This document shows positions 35,162 through 44,142 of a stretch of DNA of 64,000 bases, piece by piece. Below the pieces are notes generated by a model. The model searched no databases. It was not told where the DNA came from and was given only the letters and a program-made list of their open reading frames with translations. This DNA comes from PGYR01 sp034670025 (GTDB taxonomy: Bacteria > Bacteroidota > Ignavibacteria > Kapaibacteriales > UBA2268). Location of the stretch: NCBI GenBank assembly GCA_034670025.1, contig JAXMOE010000007.1:1-64000 (forward strand), read 5' to 3'. Within the stretch, counting starts at the first letter, position 1. Every line of letters starts with the position of its first letter. A program made the position numbers and the translations under genes.

Positions 35162-38100
35162 TTATTTCAACACAATCACATTCTCTGTCAGCACTCCATT
35201 TGGAGTCTGTAACCGCACTTGGTATAGCCCAGAAGGTATTTTGCTTGTGTTGATACTTAATTGCTTTTCTGATGCTGTTTGTGTCCAATTCTCGGTATAT
35301 GCAACTCTTCCTTCGCTAGAGATTAGCTCTAATTTCATTTCAGGTTCGTTGAGCGTAGTCGAAACGCCTGAATGAACATTGACCACCAACTTATCCTTAG
35401 CTGGGTTTGGCGAGATTTTCATTCCTGTTGGCTCTACAATCTCAATACTTCTGTAAGGAAAACCACATACCGTATCTATTTTTATCCTACTCGGTAGAGT
35501 TACTATTTCTATATAAGGGTTATTAAACTCATAACTTGGGAAGGTAATGTCATATTGCAAATCACTTGTGAGCAAAACTTCACCTTTTATCTCATTCACT
35601 TTGGTTTTGGATTTACGAATAACTTCATTTTTGTTTATTGTGAAATCAGAACCAGTAAGTAGAACTGAATTATCCAAATGTGTTGTTATTGAATAAGTTT
35701 GCAATGGTAAGTCTGCTTCAGCTTCTAAGTAAATCGGGATTGTAATTTCATCACCTATTTTAGTTTCTATATCGACACTGCTGATTGTGCCTCTTGCATA
35801 GACTTCCGCCGTTACTGGGATTGTAATCACAGTATCACACGGGGAAATTACTCTGTACTCAAAGCTATCAGTGTAAGGGCCAAGTTCGGTTGGGTCTAAA
35901 GTTTTGTTGTACTGTACAGTTTGACCTGAAAGTATAGTATATTTTTTGCCGTCATCAGTGATTACAATATCAATTCCACTTGTGTTGGTGATTTTGGCTG
36001 AATCTATTCTTGTTTCTGAAATATACACCTTACCAAAATCAATCTTGTTCTTGCTAATATCAAACGATAATGATTGTCTATTTACTGTGTACTCCTCTGT
36101 TGAACTACACCCATTTTCATCAGTTACTGTGAGTGAATAAGTGCCTGCTTCTGTTACTTCTATCTCTTTTGTTACTTCATCTGTTGACCAGAGGTAATCT
36201 GAAAAGTCTTTGTTTGGTGATAATGTTGCCGTGTTACCACACACTATATCTTCTCCTATAATTTCAAATGAAAGAGATTCCGTCCTTACAGTAAATTCTT
36301 CCGTCGAGCTACACCCGTTCTCATCTGTCACAGTTAGTGAGTATGTCCCGGCTTCCGTTACTTCTATTTCTTTTGTTGTTTCGTCTGTTGACCAAAGATA
36401 TTCTGCAAAATCTTTGTCTGGTGCTAATGTAGCGCTATTACCACAATCTATGTTTTCCCCCATCAGTTCAAATTCGGGATTGGGACTTTCGCTTACAGTA
36501 AACTCAGCTGTACCAATACAACCATCTTTACTCGTTGTAACAGTATATGTTCCTGCTTGACTTACTTCAATAACAGGTGTAGTTTCTCCAGTACTCCACT
36601 CATAACTGTAAGTCGGGTCAATGGGGAGTGCCTCTAATATTGCAATTTGCCCCTCACAAATATCACTTCCATTTATAGTCACTTTCAAATTATCTTCTAC
36701 GCTGATTGTTATCTCAGAGCTATCTTTGCACCCTGTTCTTGTGTCCGTTATAGTTAATTTATAAGTGCCCGTTTCACTAACATATATGCTTTCCGATTCC
36801 GAATTGGTGTTCCATTTGTATTCATAAAAAGAATTTATCCTTTGTGATTCTAACAACACCGAATCACCGCTACAAAAAGTAGTAGGTACTGGTTTGAATC
36901 CAGCTCTCACTATAGGAAAATAAGAAATACCAAATGTGTCTCTCAATATTGCACCGCTACTAGTTCGTACTTCAAGCCAATATTTACCTTGTTCTTTTAT
37001 TATTATTTGGTTAGTGGTGTCTCCTGTTGACCACAAATAATCGGTATAAATATCATTAACAGAGATAGTTTCATCTGTACCAAAACACATCTTACGAGAA
37101 CCAATAAAGCTAAACCCATCATCTTGTTTGAACACTATGCTTATGCTGTCAGTAAAATTACACCCAATATCATTCGAATAAGTTACTGTATAAGTTCCTG
37201 GCTCACTTACTGTTGCTTCTTTTGTTGTGTCTCCTGTTGACCACCAATAGTCATCATACTCTATTGGTAAACTTAAAGTCACTTCTTCATCATAGTATAT
37301 CTCTTTTTCCGGCTCAGCTTTCAACTTTGAGATTTCTAAATTTTCTACATAAACCAAATACTCATATATATGCTCCTTGCCACTATCATCAGTAACGTGT
37401 AAATGGTAAGTACCCTCATCTTTCTTTTGAGCATTTTCTACATTTACTACTCGCTCATTTGATTTAAAACCATTTGGTCCAGTCCAACTATAGGTTGGAT
37501 TTTCAAAATACCAATCCACATTGGGTTCTAAAGTAAAACTATAGTCTTCACATATTCTTAGAAGTGAGTCTATAGTGTAATCATACATCGTAGTTGGGAT
37601 ATGTGGTAACCCAATCATCGAAGTTCCGTCTAAAACCACGGCATTTTCTTTTAGTCTAACAGTTGATAAATCATCCGTATTTTCCAAAGTCAACAAATAT
37701 CGAGTATTCTGATTTGAAATATAAATAATACTATCTGGGCCCATCATAAAATCGTTTTGCCTATGTATTCCTATCTCTGGGTATAGTAATTGGATTGTTG
37801 GTTTTTGTGTTTCAACTTTATCCATGTTCTTAAGTACATAAATGCCATCAGAATTTAGGAAATAATAGTACTTACCATTTGGAGAATATTCCCCTGATAA
37901 TCCATCATTCATTATATCAACTGATTCATAACGTACGAACTCTAATTCTTCACTATTGCAATTGAGCTTGATAATTTCGTAATTTTTTCTACTAAAATTT
38001 ATAAAAGTGTTATTTACTTTATTGAATTTTAACTGAGAGTCTTCAATATGTCTATCAAATCTAGAGTCTATAGTATGTTTGAGAACAAACTTCTCTTCCT

Positions 38101-38710
38101 TTATATCAAACCAGTAAAGTCTATATTGGTTAGAATTATAATCGTGAGTAATAATATAAACCGATGCACCGCATTTATTTTTTACCAAAAGTAATTTCTC
38201 GCTATTGTAGTCTGACCTTATTGTTTCATATTTTGAAATAATGCCCATACTACGGAAAGTATAATACTTCTGTGTGTTTGGTAAATATCTTGTATATTCT
38301 ACAATACCAAAATTTAAGATTGAAAACCCGAGATTTTTCGAGCTTTTATTATCATCTCTTGCAAAACTAGAACTTACGTGCAAGTATTTATCGCCGTTTA
38401 ATTTCACCAACACTCCGCCCTGCGACGACGATGAATGCCCCGAAATGTGTTCACCTTTTAGCCAAGGACCATCACTAAAAGCAATATTAGCATAAGACAC
38501 TAATCTTAACTTACCCTTTGGTGTTGATATAACACTTGTGTTCTCTGAAGTATTAGTCATCCAATAGTTTTCTATATTCGATGGGTTCTTATTAGGCGTA
38601 TCGAAAGTAATAGCCGCTGATTTACCAAAAAGCCAATTGTAATATTCTTTTTGAGAATATGTGTTGGATGAAAGGAAGAGGAATAGTAATATGAAGATAA
38701 TGGATTTCAT
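35162..38710 (-). CDS. Large secreted protein with tandem Ig/PKD-like repeats and T9SS sorting domain
   Basis: An 1182-residue surface protein. Signal peptide 1-19 ('..SNTYSQ'). Residues about 20-380 form a propeller-like region. About eight Ig/PKD-like modules follow, each with 'Y.WSTGDTT' or 'YLWSTDETTKEIEVTEAGTYSLTV' cores. Two neighbouring modules are nearly identical, also at DNA level (about 36075-36440). An HYR/ASPM-like domain precedes the C-terminal sorting domain ('KISPNPAKDKLVVNVHSG', 'IPSGLYQVRL'). Within the sorting domain, GVSTTLNEP is encoded by a dispersed 17-bp repeat. Similar modules occur in gliding-motility-associated adhesins, but no substrate can be assigned. Confidence 0.85.
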   Translation of the reverse strand: MKSIIFILLFLFLSSNTYSQKEYYNWLFGKSAAITFDTPNKNPSNIENYWMTNTSENTSVISTPKGKLRLVSYANIAFSDGPWLKGEHISGHSSSSQGGVLVKLNGDKYLHVSSSFARDDNKSSKNLGFSILNFGIVEYTRYLPNTQKYYTFRSMGIISKYETIRSDYNSEKLLLVKNKCGASVYIITHDYNSNQYRLYWFDIKEEKFVLKHTIDSRFDRHIEDSQLKFNKVNNTFINFSRKNYEIIKLNCNSEELEFVRYESVDIMNDGLSGEYSPNGKYYYFLNSDGIYVLKNMDKVETQKPTIQLLYPEIGIHRQNDFMMGPDSIIYISNQNTRYLLTLENTDDLSTVRLKENAVVLDGTSMIGLPHIPTTMYDYTIDSLLRICEDYSFTLEPNVDWYFENPTYSWTGPNGFKSNERVVNVENAQKKDEGTYHLHVTDDSGKEHIYEYLVYVENLEISKLKAEPEKEIYYDEEVTLSLPIEYDDYWWSTGDTTKEATVSEPGTYTVTYSNDIGCNFTDSISIVFKQDDGFSFIGSRKMCFGTDETISVNDIYTDYLWSTGDTTNQIIIKEQGKYWLEVRTSSGAILRDTFGISYFPIVRAGFKPVPTTFCSGDSVLLESQRINSFYEYKWNTNSESESIYVSETGTYKLTITDTRTGCKDSSEITISVEDNLKVTINGSDICEGQIAILEALPIDPTYSYEWSTGETTPVIEVSQAGTYTVTTSKDGCIGTAEFTVSESPNPEFELMGENIDCGNSATLAPDKDFAEYLWSTDETTKEIEVTEAGTYSLTVTDENGCSSTEEFTVRTESLSFEIIGEDIVCGNTATLSPNKDFSDYLWSTDEVTKEIEVTEAGTYSLTVTDENGCSSTEEYTVNRQSLSFDISKNKIDFGKVYISETRIDSAKITNTSGIDIVITDDGKKYTILSGQTVQYNKTLDPTELGPYTDSFEYRVISPCDTVITIPVTAEVYARGTISSVDIETKIGDEITIPIYLEAEADLPLQTYSITTHLDNSVLLTGSDFTINKNEVIRKSKTKVNEIKGEVLLTSDLQYDITFPSYEFNNPYIEIVTLPSRIKIDTVCGFPYRSIEIVEPTGMKISPNPAKDKLVVNVHSGVSTTLNEPEMKLELISSEGRVAYTENWTQTASEKQLSINTSKIPSGLYQVRLQTPNGVLTENVIVLK

Positions 38711-38940
38711 TGTGTGAATAAGTTATGTAAATCAGTTGAGATATACAAAAATTGTATAAATAATAATTTTAGTAGAAAGCGAAAATTTTACATTTCCATA
38801 GAGTATTATTATATTACAAATTACTAAACATTAATTGCTATGGATTAAGTGATATCTACTTGATGTCAACAGAAAACAACACTTCCTACGATATCATAAA
38901 CAACTTATGATTGATGGAATTATTATATAAAGGAATAAAA

Positions 38941-40521
38941 ATGAAAAAATTATTAATACTTACTTTCATCTGCTTTTTGGGGTTTAATTACTCCTCCGTT
39001 TCTCAGTGTAGCTCATGGTCAGCTCCCTTTGAATTCTTTTATAATACTAGCAGATATGAAATTGTTCCTAAAAAAACCAAATGGGCAGATGCTTACAACT
39101 GTTCACTAGAAAAAGGTGGGCATTTAATTACTTTAGAAGACAAAGATGAGAGTGATTTTATTATTAATTATTTGACAAATGAAATTCACAATGAAAAAGA
39201 GATTAGTGAATTTAAGAAAGATGGCAATGAAAATGTATTATTTTGGATTGGTGCTTTTAATAGAGATTCAGTATGGAAATGGGTTAAGAGAGATTCGAGC
39301 GAACAATTTCGTGAATTTTATGTTGGCTTTGAAAAAAATGGAAGTATAATAAACGGCTATTATGCTAATTGGGGAGCTAAAGACACTAAGCTATATTATC
39401 CTATTGATTACAACTATTCCTATTCTTATATCGCTTTATCATTATATCCATATAACAGCGTTGATAGTTCAAAAATATTATCTGACTCTGGTCAATGGGT
39501 GAATAAAGGGCTCATAGAAGAGTATTATTATATTATTGAATATAATTGTACTGACACGATATTTAAAGAAAGTAATCTCTATTCCTGTTACGGTAAACCT
39601 TTTATAATTGGTGAAGATACTTTAACAAAAAGTGGTATCTATATTGATACGACAATATCAAGTGGTTACTGTGACCTAATACAAACTTATAATGTAGAAA
39701 TAAATAATCTTGACACCAACACTTATCTTGATGGTATTACTTTAAAAAGCAGGGACTTCAACGCCGAAGTTTATGAATGGTACAATTGCGACAATGATTC
39801 TGTTGTTAGCAACAAAAGATTCAACTTTACTCCTGAGTATAGCGGTGATTATAAATTGAAGATTACTGAAGGTGGATGCGAATATGTTTCCGAATGCTAT
39901 TATATTTGCAGACCAACTACTTATGAAATTGACACTTTGAAATGCAAGTATGAATCAATTACAATTAATGGAGAAGTATATGAAGACAGGGGTTTCTATA
40001 AACAATTCTTAACACAAGAGAATTTTGATTGTGATTCAACACTTGAAATTAATATAGAAGACATATACATCAACACTAATCTCAGAAAGCAGAATGGTGG
40101 AATAGTTGCAGTGCAAACAGATGCTGAGTACCAGTGGTATGATTGCGAAGGTGACATAGTAATAGAAGGCGAAACAGGACAAGGATACTTCCCGACTGTT
40201 GATGGCTCATATAAGGTAAGTGTATCAAAAGATGGCTGTACTGAGTTCACAGATTGTATGGAATACAAAACAGAAACTAGTGTCAAAGATATAAACGAGA
40301 GTGAGTTATTTACAATAGGCACTAAGAGTAAAGTAATCTACATAGACCAAAATACTAGATTCAACAGTATAGAACTATTAGACCTAAATTCTAAATCTAT
40401 ATACAAGACTAATGAATCTGTACAAAAGATAGATATTGGTAATCTCCCTGTTGGTATTTACTTCCTTAAAATTGAGTCTGATTCAAATGTTGAAGTATTT
40501 AAGTTTGTTGTTGGGGGGTAA
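38941..40521 (+). CDS. C-type-lectin-like secreted protein with probable T9SS sorting domain
   Basis: The frame is open from 38911, but ATG 38941 is preferred: AAAGGA is just upstream and a signal peptide starts there ('MKKLLILTFICFLGF..SVSQ'). The product is 526 residues. About 25-185 is a C-type lectin-like domain ('KKTKWADAYNCSLEKGGHLITLEDKDESDF', 'LFWIGAFNRDSVWKWV'). Two Cys-rich 'YEWYNCDNDSVV' / 'YQWYDCEGDIVI' modules follow. The last about 75 residues ('FNSIELLDLNSKSIYKTNES', 'LPVGIYFLKIESDSN') look like a T9SS type A domain without a clear N/YPNP motif. Carbohydrate or protein binding at the surface is inferred. Confidence 0.78.
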   Translation: MKKLLILTFICFLGFNYSSVSQCSSWSAPFEFFYNTSRYEIVPKKTKWADAYNCSLEKGGHLITLEDKDESDFIINYLTNEIHNEKEISEFKKDGNENVLFWIGAFNRDSVWKWVKRDSSEQFREFYVGFEKNGSIINGYYANWGAKDTKLYYPIDYNYSYSYIALSLYPYNSVDSSKILSDSGQWVNKGLIEEYYYIIEYNCTDTIFKESNLYSCYGKPFIIGEDTLTKSGIYIDTTISSGYCDLIQTYNVEINNLDTNTYLDGITLKSRDFNAEVYEWYNCDNDSVVSNKRFNFTPEYSGDYKLKITEGGCEYVSECYYICRPTTYEIDTLKCKYESITINGEVYEDRGFYKQFLTQENFDCDSTLEINIEDIYINTNLRKQNGGIVAVQTDAEYQWYDCEGDIVIEGETGQGYFPTVDGSYKVSVSKDGCTEFTDCMEYKTETSVKDINESELFTIGTKSKVIYIDQNTRFNSIELLDLNSKSIYKTNESVQKIDIGNLPVGIYFLKIESDSNVEVFKFVVGG

Positions 40522-40609
40522 GAACATTCATATTTTAAAATACTGCACTTTATCTTAAAATTGTATTAAAACTGTTAATTAGAATTATTAAATTAATCTG
40601 TATGGAATA

Positions 40610-40927
40610 TTATTTATAATGTGTTACGTAAATAACCTTACAATCTTTTCTTCTTATCTCAGCATAAGGAGTACCACCTTTACGCCCAACTAATGTTCCA
40701 TCTACAATCCAGAATGTTTTACTACTATCTAACTTAGCTTTAAATGGCAATGAATCATAAATGATTTCGCCATAAATTGGTAACCATATTGCTTCAGCAA
40801 TTTTTATTGCTGTATTTTCATCAGGGACATAATCAATATCAGAATTAGATTTTTTTACAGTACTACAACTAATTAATAAAATAAAACACATGCTTAGAAT
40901 AATGAAAACTTTTATATATACACGCAT
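40610..40927 (-). CDS. NTF2-fold immunity lipoprotein (YbbC/YhhH-like)
   Basis: About 105 residues. The lipobox is 'ILLISC' followed by the NTF2-immunity block 'ENTAIKIAEAIWLPIYGE', 'PFKAKL', 'WIVDGTL' and 'GGTPYAEIRRKDCKVIYVTH', which matches immunity proteins found after Rhs and other polymorphic toxins. The start at 40927 is preferred to 40939 because GAGG is six bases upstream. Being a lipoprotein, it would protect against a toxin that acts in the periplasm. It lies 18 bp after a truncated toxin tail (40946-41095), at the far end of the Rhs cassette array. Confidence 0.8.
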   Translation of the reverse strand: MRVYIKVFIILSMCFILLISCSTVKKSNSDIDYVPDENTAIKIAEAIWLPIYGEIIYDSLPFKAKLDSSKTFWIVDGTLVGRKGGTPYAEIRRKDCKVIYVTHYK

Positions 40928-40945
40928 AAGAAACCTCATATACTG

Positions 40946-41095
40946 TTATTGTTTTTTTGATTCTGGATCATTAGGATCATTCGGTAAATCCGTTCTAATT
41001 ACCTCAACTTTTTCTTTTCCTTTTGATTGTGGACTATACTTTAATAAAGAACCATTTAGCGTCGTAACATAAAAGGTAAATTCTGATGGGTATTT
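40946..41095 (-). pseudogene. C-terminal remnant of a toxin (Rhs tip)
   Basis: A 49-codon open stretch with no start codon, closed upstream by TAA. It reads 'KYPSEFTFYVTTLNGSLLKY' then 'SPQSKGKEKVEVIRTDLPND' and ends 'PNDPESKKQ'. The composition and the position directly before an intact NTF2 immunity gene suggest the tail of a toxin whose body was lost. The family of the toxin is not recognised. 41096-41200 holds nothing I can identify. Confidence 0.45.
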
Positions 41096-41200
41096 TTAAC
41101 AAATCACTTATTAATTTGTAGTAAAAAAGAATAATTACTTTCTAAATCAAAATAATTATTCTTTCCTCGATCTTTATTAAATATGTCTACAATATCTTTT

Positions 41201-41608
41201 TTAAAAAATTCTAATGAAAATTGGAGAATTTCTAAATCTAGGGAAATTATCTATTTGTATTGGACAATCTAATTTACTAAGTGGTTTTAATTGGACTAAT
41301 TTATTCGGATTAAAATAATTAGGTGTTATCATACTATCTCTAAACATTGTACCAAGTATTACAGTATCTATTTTATTTTTATTGTAGCCTTTCTCCAAAA
41401 TAATTTTTTTGGGGATATAAATGGTTTCATTACTATTATTTTGAAATGACAAATAGGACTTTTCTTTAAAATGAATTACAGTTTCAAACCTATCTTTCAG
41501 AATTTCCTTATGGTCTCCACAGCTAGCAATCAATAAAAAAGTGATTAACAATTTCGGAATAAAAATTCTATTTAGGGTGTGCAGATTCAGGTGCTCTTTG
41601 TTTATCAT
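41201..41608 (-). CDS. Putative immunity lipoprotein for the HEIVGH Rhs tip
   Basis: The frame is open from 41698, inside the preceding Rhs tip. ATG 41606-41608 gives a signal with lipobox 'LLIASC' and a 105-residue mature beta-rich protein ('SYLSFQNNSNETIYIPKKIIL'). It overlaps the end of the toxin by 41 bp, as toxin/immunity pairs often do. The family is not recognised, so immunity is inferred from position, size and lipoprotein signal only. Confidence 0.55.
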   Translation of the reverse strand: MINKEHLNLHTLNRIFIPKLLITFLLIASCGDHKEILKDRFETVIHFKEKSYLSFQNNSNETIYIPKKIILEKGYNKNKIDTVILGTMFRDSMITPNYFNPNKLVQLKPLSKLDCPIQIDNFPRFRNSPIFIRIF

Positions 41609-42392
41609 TTGGTTTATCATATTGTTTTCTAACTTTATTCTCTTCTTTAATTGGGTCATAATCATTTCTTTCTTTAGCTTTTGGTACAGCATGACCAACT
41701 ATTTCATGCACCAAGACATCAGCTGCTTCATCTCGTAATCTATTACCAGATTCGTCAAATATTATTCCCGATTTCCCACTAATAAAAATTATTTGGTTTG
41801 TACCTTGTTTACCTACTGTCAGCCCCTCACCAAAATCTCCTATATCAACATTTGCCATACCAATTCTATTAAAATCGAATTCTCCTTTATCATGGTCGAA
41901 ACTTGGTATATTAACTATTTCCCCTATTGATATATAAATCGTATTATCATCATTAATTCCTTCAATCAATTTATCCCTATAATACTCCGAGTAGCCATCA
42001 GAACCTTTTTCATTTATCAGAACGAGTTCACCATTTTTATTTATGTCAAATACTCCTCTTGCTCTTGAATTTATCATTTTTAAAACTGCTTTTCTGTCTT
42101 CTTTATTAGGAATTAAAAACCTTTTACCGTCTAAATCAACATATATTATAGGGTTATTATCTACATAAGTATAATCACTAATTTTAGGATATGCTCTTTT
42201 CAACTCGTCAATACTACCCCACCTCCCTAGACGGCTATCATAGAATTTAGCACCAAAATCTACACTATTCCCCTCACCCTTTATTTCGTCGTCCTTCTCC
42301 TGCCCTTGGAAGCCATACCTGTACCAATCACTAGACCAGTTTCGCTCGGGCATCAGCATACCGAATGGGTAGTAGGTGTTGGCGGGGGACAA
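41568..42392 (-). CDS. Orphan Rhs C-terminal tip with HEIVGH peptidase-like toxin domain
   Basis: A 274-residue open frame beginning within the Rhs core ('ANTYYPFGMLMPERNWSS', 'YGFQGQEKDDEIKGEGNS', 'FYDSRLGRW', 'DNNPIIYVDLDGK'), which is the usual junction between an Rhs cage and its toxin. The C-terminal about 190 residues are the toxin: 'DVLVHEIVGHAVPKA' followed by 'EENKVRKQ', reminiscent of zinc peptidase toxins (HE plus a third acidic ligand), but with three rather than two residues between HE and H. No secretion-competent Rhs body is attached. The start is a TTG or absent. Probably silent unless recombined or read through. Confidence 0.72.
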   Translation of the reverse strand: MSPANTYYPFGMLMPERNWSSDWYRYGFQGQEKDDEIKGEGNSVDFGAKFYDSRLGRWGSIDELKRAYPKISDYTYVDNNPIIYVDLDGKRFLIPNKEDRKAVLKMINSRARGVFDINKNGELVLINEKGSDGYSEYYRDKLIEGINDDNTIYISIGEIVNIPSFDHDKGEFDFNRIGMANVDIGDFGEGLTVGKQGTNQIIFISGKSGIIFDESGNRLRDEAADVLVHEIVGHAVPKAKERNDYDPIKEENKVRKQYDKPNDKQRAPESAHPK

Positions 42393-42489
42393 ATTGTAGA
42401 ATTATTCAAGTTATTATGTTATAAATAATTATAAATAGCCACAACCATTAAAGTAAGTAACATAAAAGAAGAAGCCAAATAAATTTTTA

Positions 42490-42789
42490 TTAGTTTTCAT
42501 AGGTTAGATATACCAGTAGGATATAAAAAATAAAATCAAATATTATAATGTATTTAACACTATTTTTAACATTAAGAATATTTGAAATTATTAATAGGAA
42601 AATGATAAAAGTAAAAAAATATATCCAAATTCCAATTAGGTTAAAAACTGAGTATATGCCAATATTTGAAAAATAACAAGTATAAAGAGCTGGAAATAAA
42701 AACTTAACCCAAAAATCAATTACAAATAATGTAAACATTAAAATTACAAAACATATGAGAAAGTTCACTATTTTAAATATGTTATTCAT
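42490..42789 (-). CDS. Small three-helix membrane protein, probable immunity protein of the lipase-like toxin
   Basis: A 99-residue, very hydrophobic protein with three predicted transmembrane helices (about 9-30, 48-71, 79-95) and no known domain. It starts 8 bp after the corrected end (42798) of the alpha/beta-hydrolase Rhs tip. Membrane immunity proteins are common partners of lipid-attacking effectors. 42393-42489 has no gene. Confidence 0.6.
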   Translation of the reverse strand: MNNIFKIVNFLICFVILMFTLFVIDFWVKFLFPALYTCYFSNIGIYSVFNLIGIWIYFFTFIIFLLIISNILNVKNSVKYIIIFDFIFYILLVYLTYEN

Positions 42790-42817
42790 AATAAATTCTA
42801 TTTTTCTTTATCAGTAT

Positions 42818-43627
42818 CTACAGATTGTTCCATTTTAGATTGAATATTTTTAACAGCTTTTTTCTGCGTATCTTCGTCCATAGTCGAGTGTGCATCGACC
42901 CTTTACCTGATGTCTTACCTGTATAATCAATGTTTTCAATTATGGTATTTTCATTCCCTTCTATAGGTATTGCTTCGTAACCTCTACTTAGTATGATTGA
43001 TCGATTCTCTTGGAAATAATTCTTAACCTCCTCCACATTGCTAGGAATTTCTAATGGAACAGTGAATATACCAAAAGCAGCATCTACAGCAACAAATAAA
43101 TCTACTGTAATGCCTTCGGTTTTCAGCATTTTAGAAAGCTGATTTGCCCCAACACCTCCTAAACTATAACCGTAAATAATAATGCTTTCACCATCATTGT
43201 AGTTATCTTTGATCCATTCAAAAGCAGTTCCAAAAGTGGGATTCCAAGGAGCAATATTAAAAGTTTTTACTTCATAACTTAAGTTATTCTCTTCAGAGTA
43301 CTCTTCTATTTCTTCAGCAGTTTTTAGTGTAGTGCTTGAAATCCCATCTCCAAATAAATCAGCCCCTCCAATAATTACAACCTTTTCTAAACCATCTAAA
43401 TCAATAGATCTAATAACATCGTTTTCAGCATAAGTGTAAGGACTATTCCATGGAAATGATTTGGCCATAGGGTCAATTTTGTAATTTATTCGACCAATCC
43501 TTGGGTCATAGAACCTCTCCCCTAAATCTAAGCTATTCCCCTCGCCTTTTATCTCGTCGTCTTTCTCCTGCCCTTGGAACCCATACCTGTACCAATCACT
43601 AGACCAGTTTCGCTCGGGCATCAGCAT
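42818..43627 (-). CDS. Orphan Rhs C-terminal tip with alpha/beta-hydrolase (lipase-like) toxin, frameshifted at the end
   Basis: A 269-residue frame. Residues 1-80 are the Rhs core ('MLMPERNWSS', 'YGFQGQEKDDEIKGEGNSLD', 'RFYDPRIGR'). From about 82 a Rossmann-like alpha/beta-hydrolase follows: 'KVVIIGGADLFGDG', nucleophile S155 in 'IIYGYSLGGVGANQL' and acid D182 in 'LFVAVDAAFG'. After 'TSGKGS' the frame becomes 'MHTRLWTKIRRKK', which looks wrong. Adding one G in the GGG run at about 42899-42901 gives 'GVDAHSTMDEDTQKKAVKNI', ending at TAG 42798, with a His in the usual place of the catalytic base. So the ancestral toxin was probably a lipase or esterase ending at 42798. Confidence 0.78.
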   Translation of the reverse strand: MLMPERNWSSDWYRYGFQGQEKDDEIKGEGNSLDLGERFYDPRIGRINYKIDPMAKSFPWNSPYTYAENDVIRSIDLDGLEKVVIIGGADLFGDGISSTTLKTAEEIEEYSEENNLSYEVKTFNIAPWNPTFGTAFEWIKDNYNDGESIIIYGYSLGGVGANQLSKMLKTEGITVDLFVAVDAAFGIFTVPLEIPSNVEEVKNYFQENRSIILSRGYEAIPIEGNENTIIENIDYTGKTSGKGSMHTRLWTKIRRKKLLKIFNLKWNNL

Positions 43628-43700
43628 ACCAAATGGGTAGTAGTTTTTTCAATTATTAACAATTTCATAATAAATAGGTAATCATAATGCTTTAGATATT

Positions 43701-44138
43701 CTATAATTTAGTTTCCAAGTAGATTTTATGCAGTTCAGGAAAAGACTTTTTAAGATTAGAGTTTCGGTAATTGGGATTTTGGGTATAATCAAATCCTGCT
43801 CTTAGACTATAAAAAACTTCTTTTCTTTTTCTATTAGGTAACTGTATAATCAATCTTGCATATTCATCCTCCCCAATCGAATCAATCACTTCAATTAATA
43901 CTGCTCCGTGTTCATAAGCAAACCCTGCATCGAATGAAAGTAATGACAATTCTTTAATTGCTTTTGAATTGCTTTTCAAGGATTTTTCTATGAGACTGCA
44001 ATAAGAATAACCCTTGTCGTTTGCCTTTACCAAAAGTTGTGAAGTTAATTTGAAGTCAAATCTACTTTCACAATTATTTTGACTGCATGAACAAACCAAA
44101 AAAACTGTAAATAAAATATATGCAATTCTTTGTCTCAA
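43701..44138 (-). CDS. Putative immunity lipoprotein for the L,D-transpeptidase-like Rhs tip
   Basis: A 145-residue protein with lipobox 'VFLVCSC' (Cys about 18) and a mature helical domain ('SQLLVKANDKGYSYCSLIEKSLKSNSKAIKELSLLSF'). Its start is 4 bp after the toxin stop at 44143. A periplasmic, lipid-anchored immunity protein is what a peptidoglycan-targeting toxin would need. Family not recognised. 43644-43700 between this gene and the next Rhs tip has no gene. Confidence 0.6.
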   Translation of the reverse strand: MRQRIAYILFTVFLVCSCSQNNCESRFDFKLTSQLLVKANDKGYSYCSLIEKSLKSNSKAIKELSLLSFDAGFAYEHGAVLIEVIDSIGEDEYARLIIQLPNRKRKEVFYSLRAGFDYTQNPNYRNSNLKKSFPELHKIYLETKL

Positions 44139-44142
44139 CTTA

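Noticed and set aside
34368..35288. 306-residue form of the lipoprotein
   Set aside because: Its first 56 codons overlap the T9SS protein's sorting domain; the start at 35120 has AAAGGAG and a signal peptide.
36060..36450. CRISPR-like repeat array
   Set aside because: The repeats are long, in frame and code for Ig-like protein modules.
41201..41698. Longer 165-residue form of the lipoprotein starting inside the Rhs tip
   Set aside because: The N-terminal part lies over the Rhs coding sequence, and only the later ATG (41608) gives a proper lipoprotein signal.
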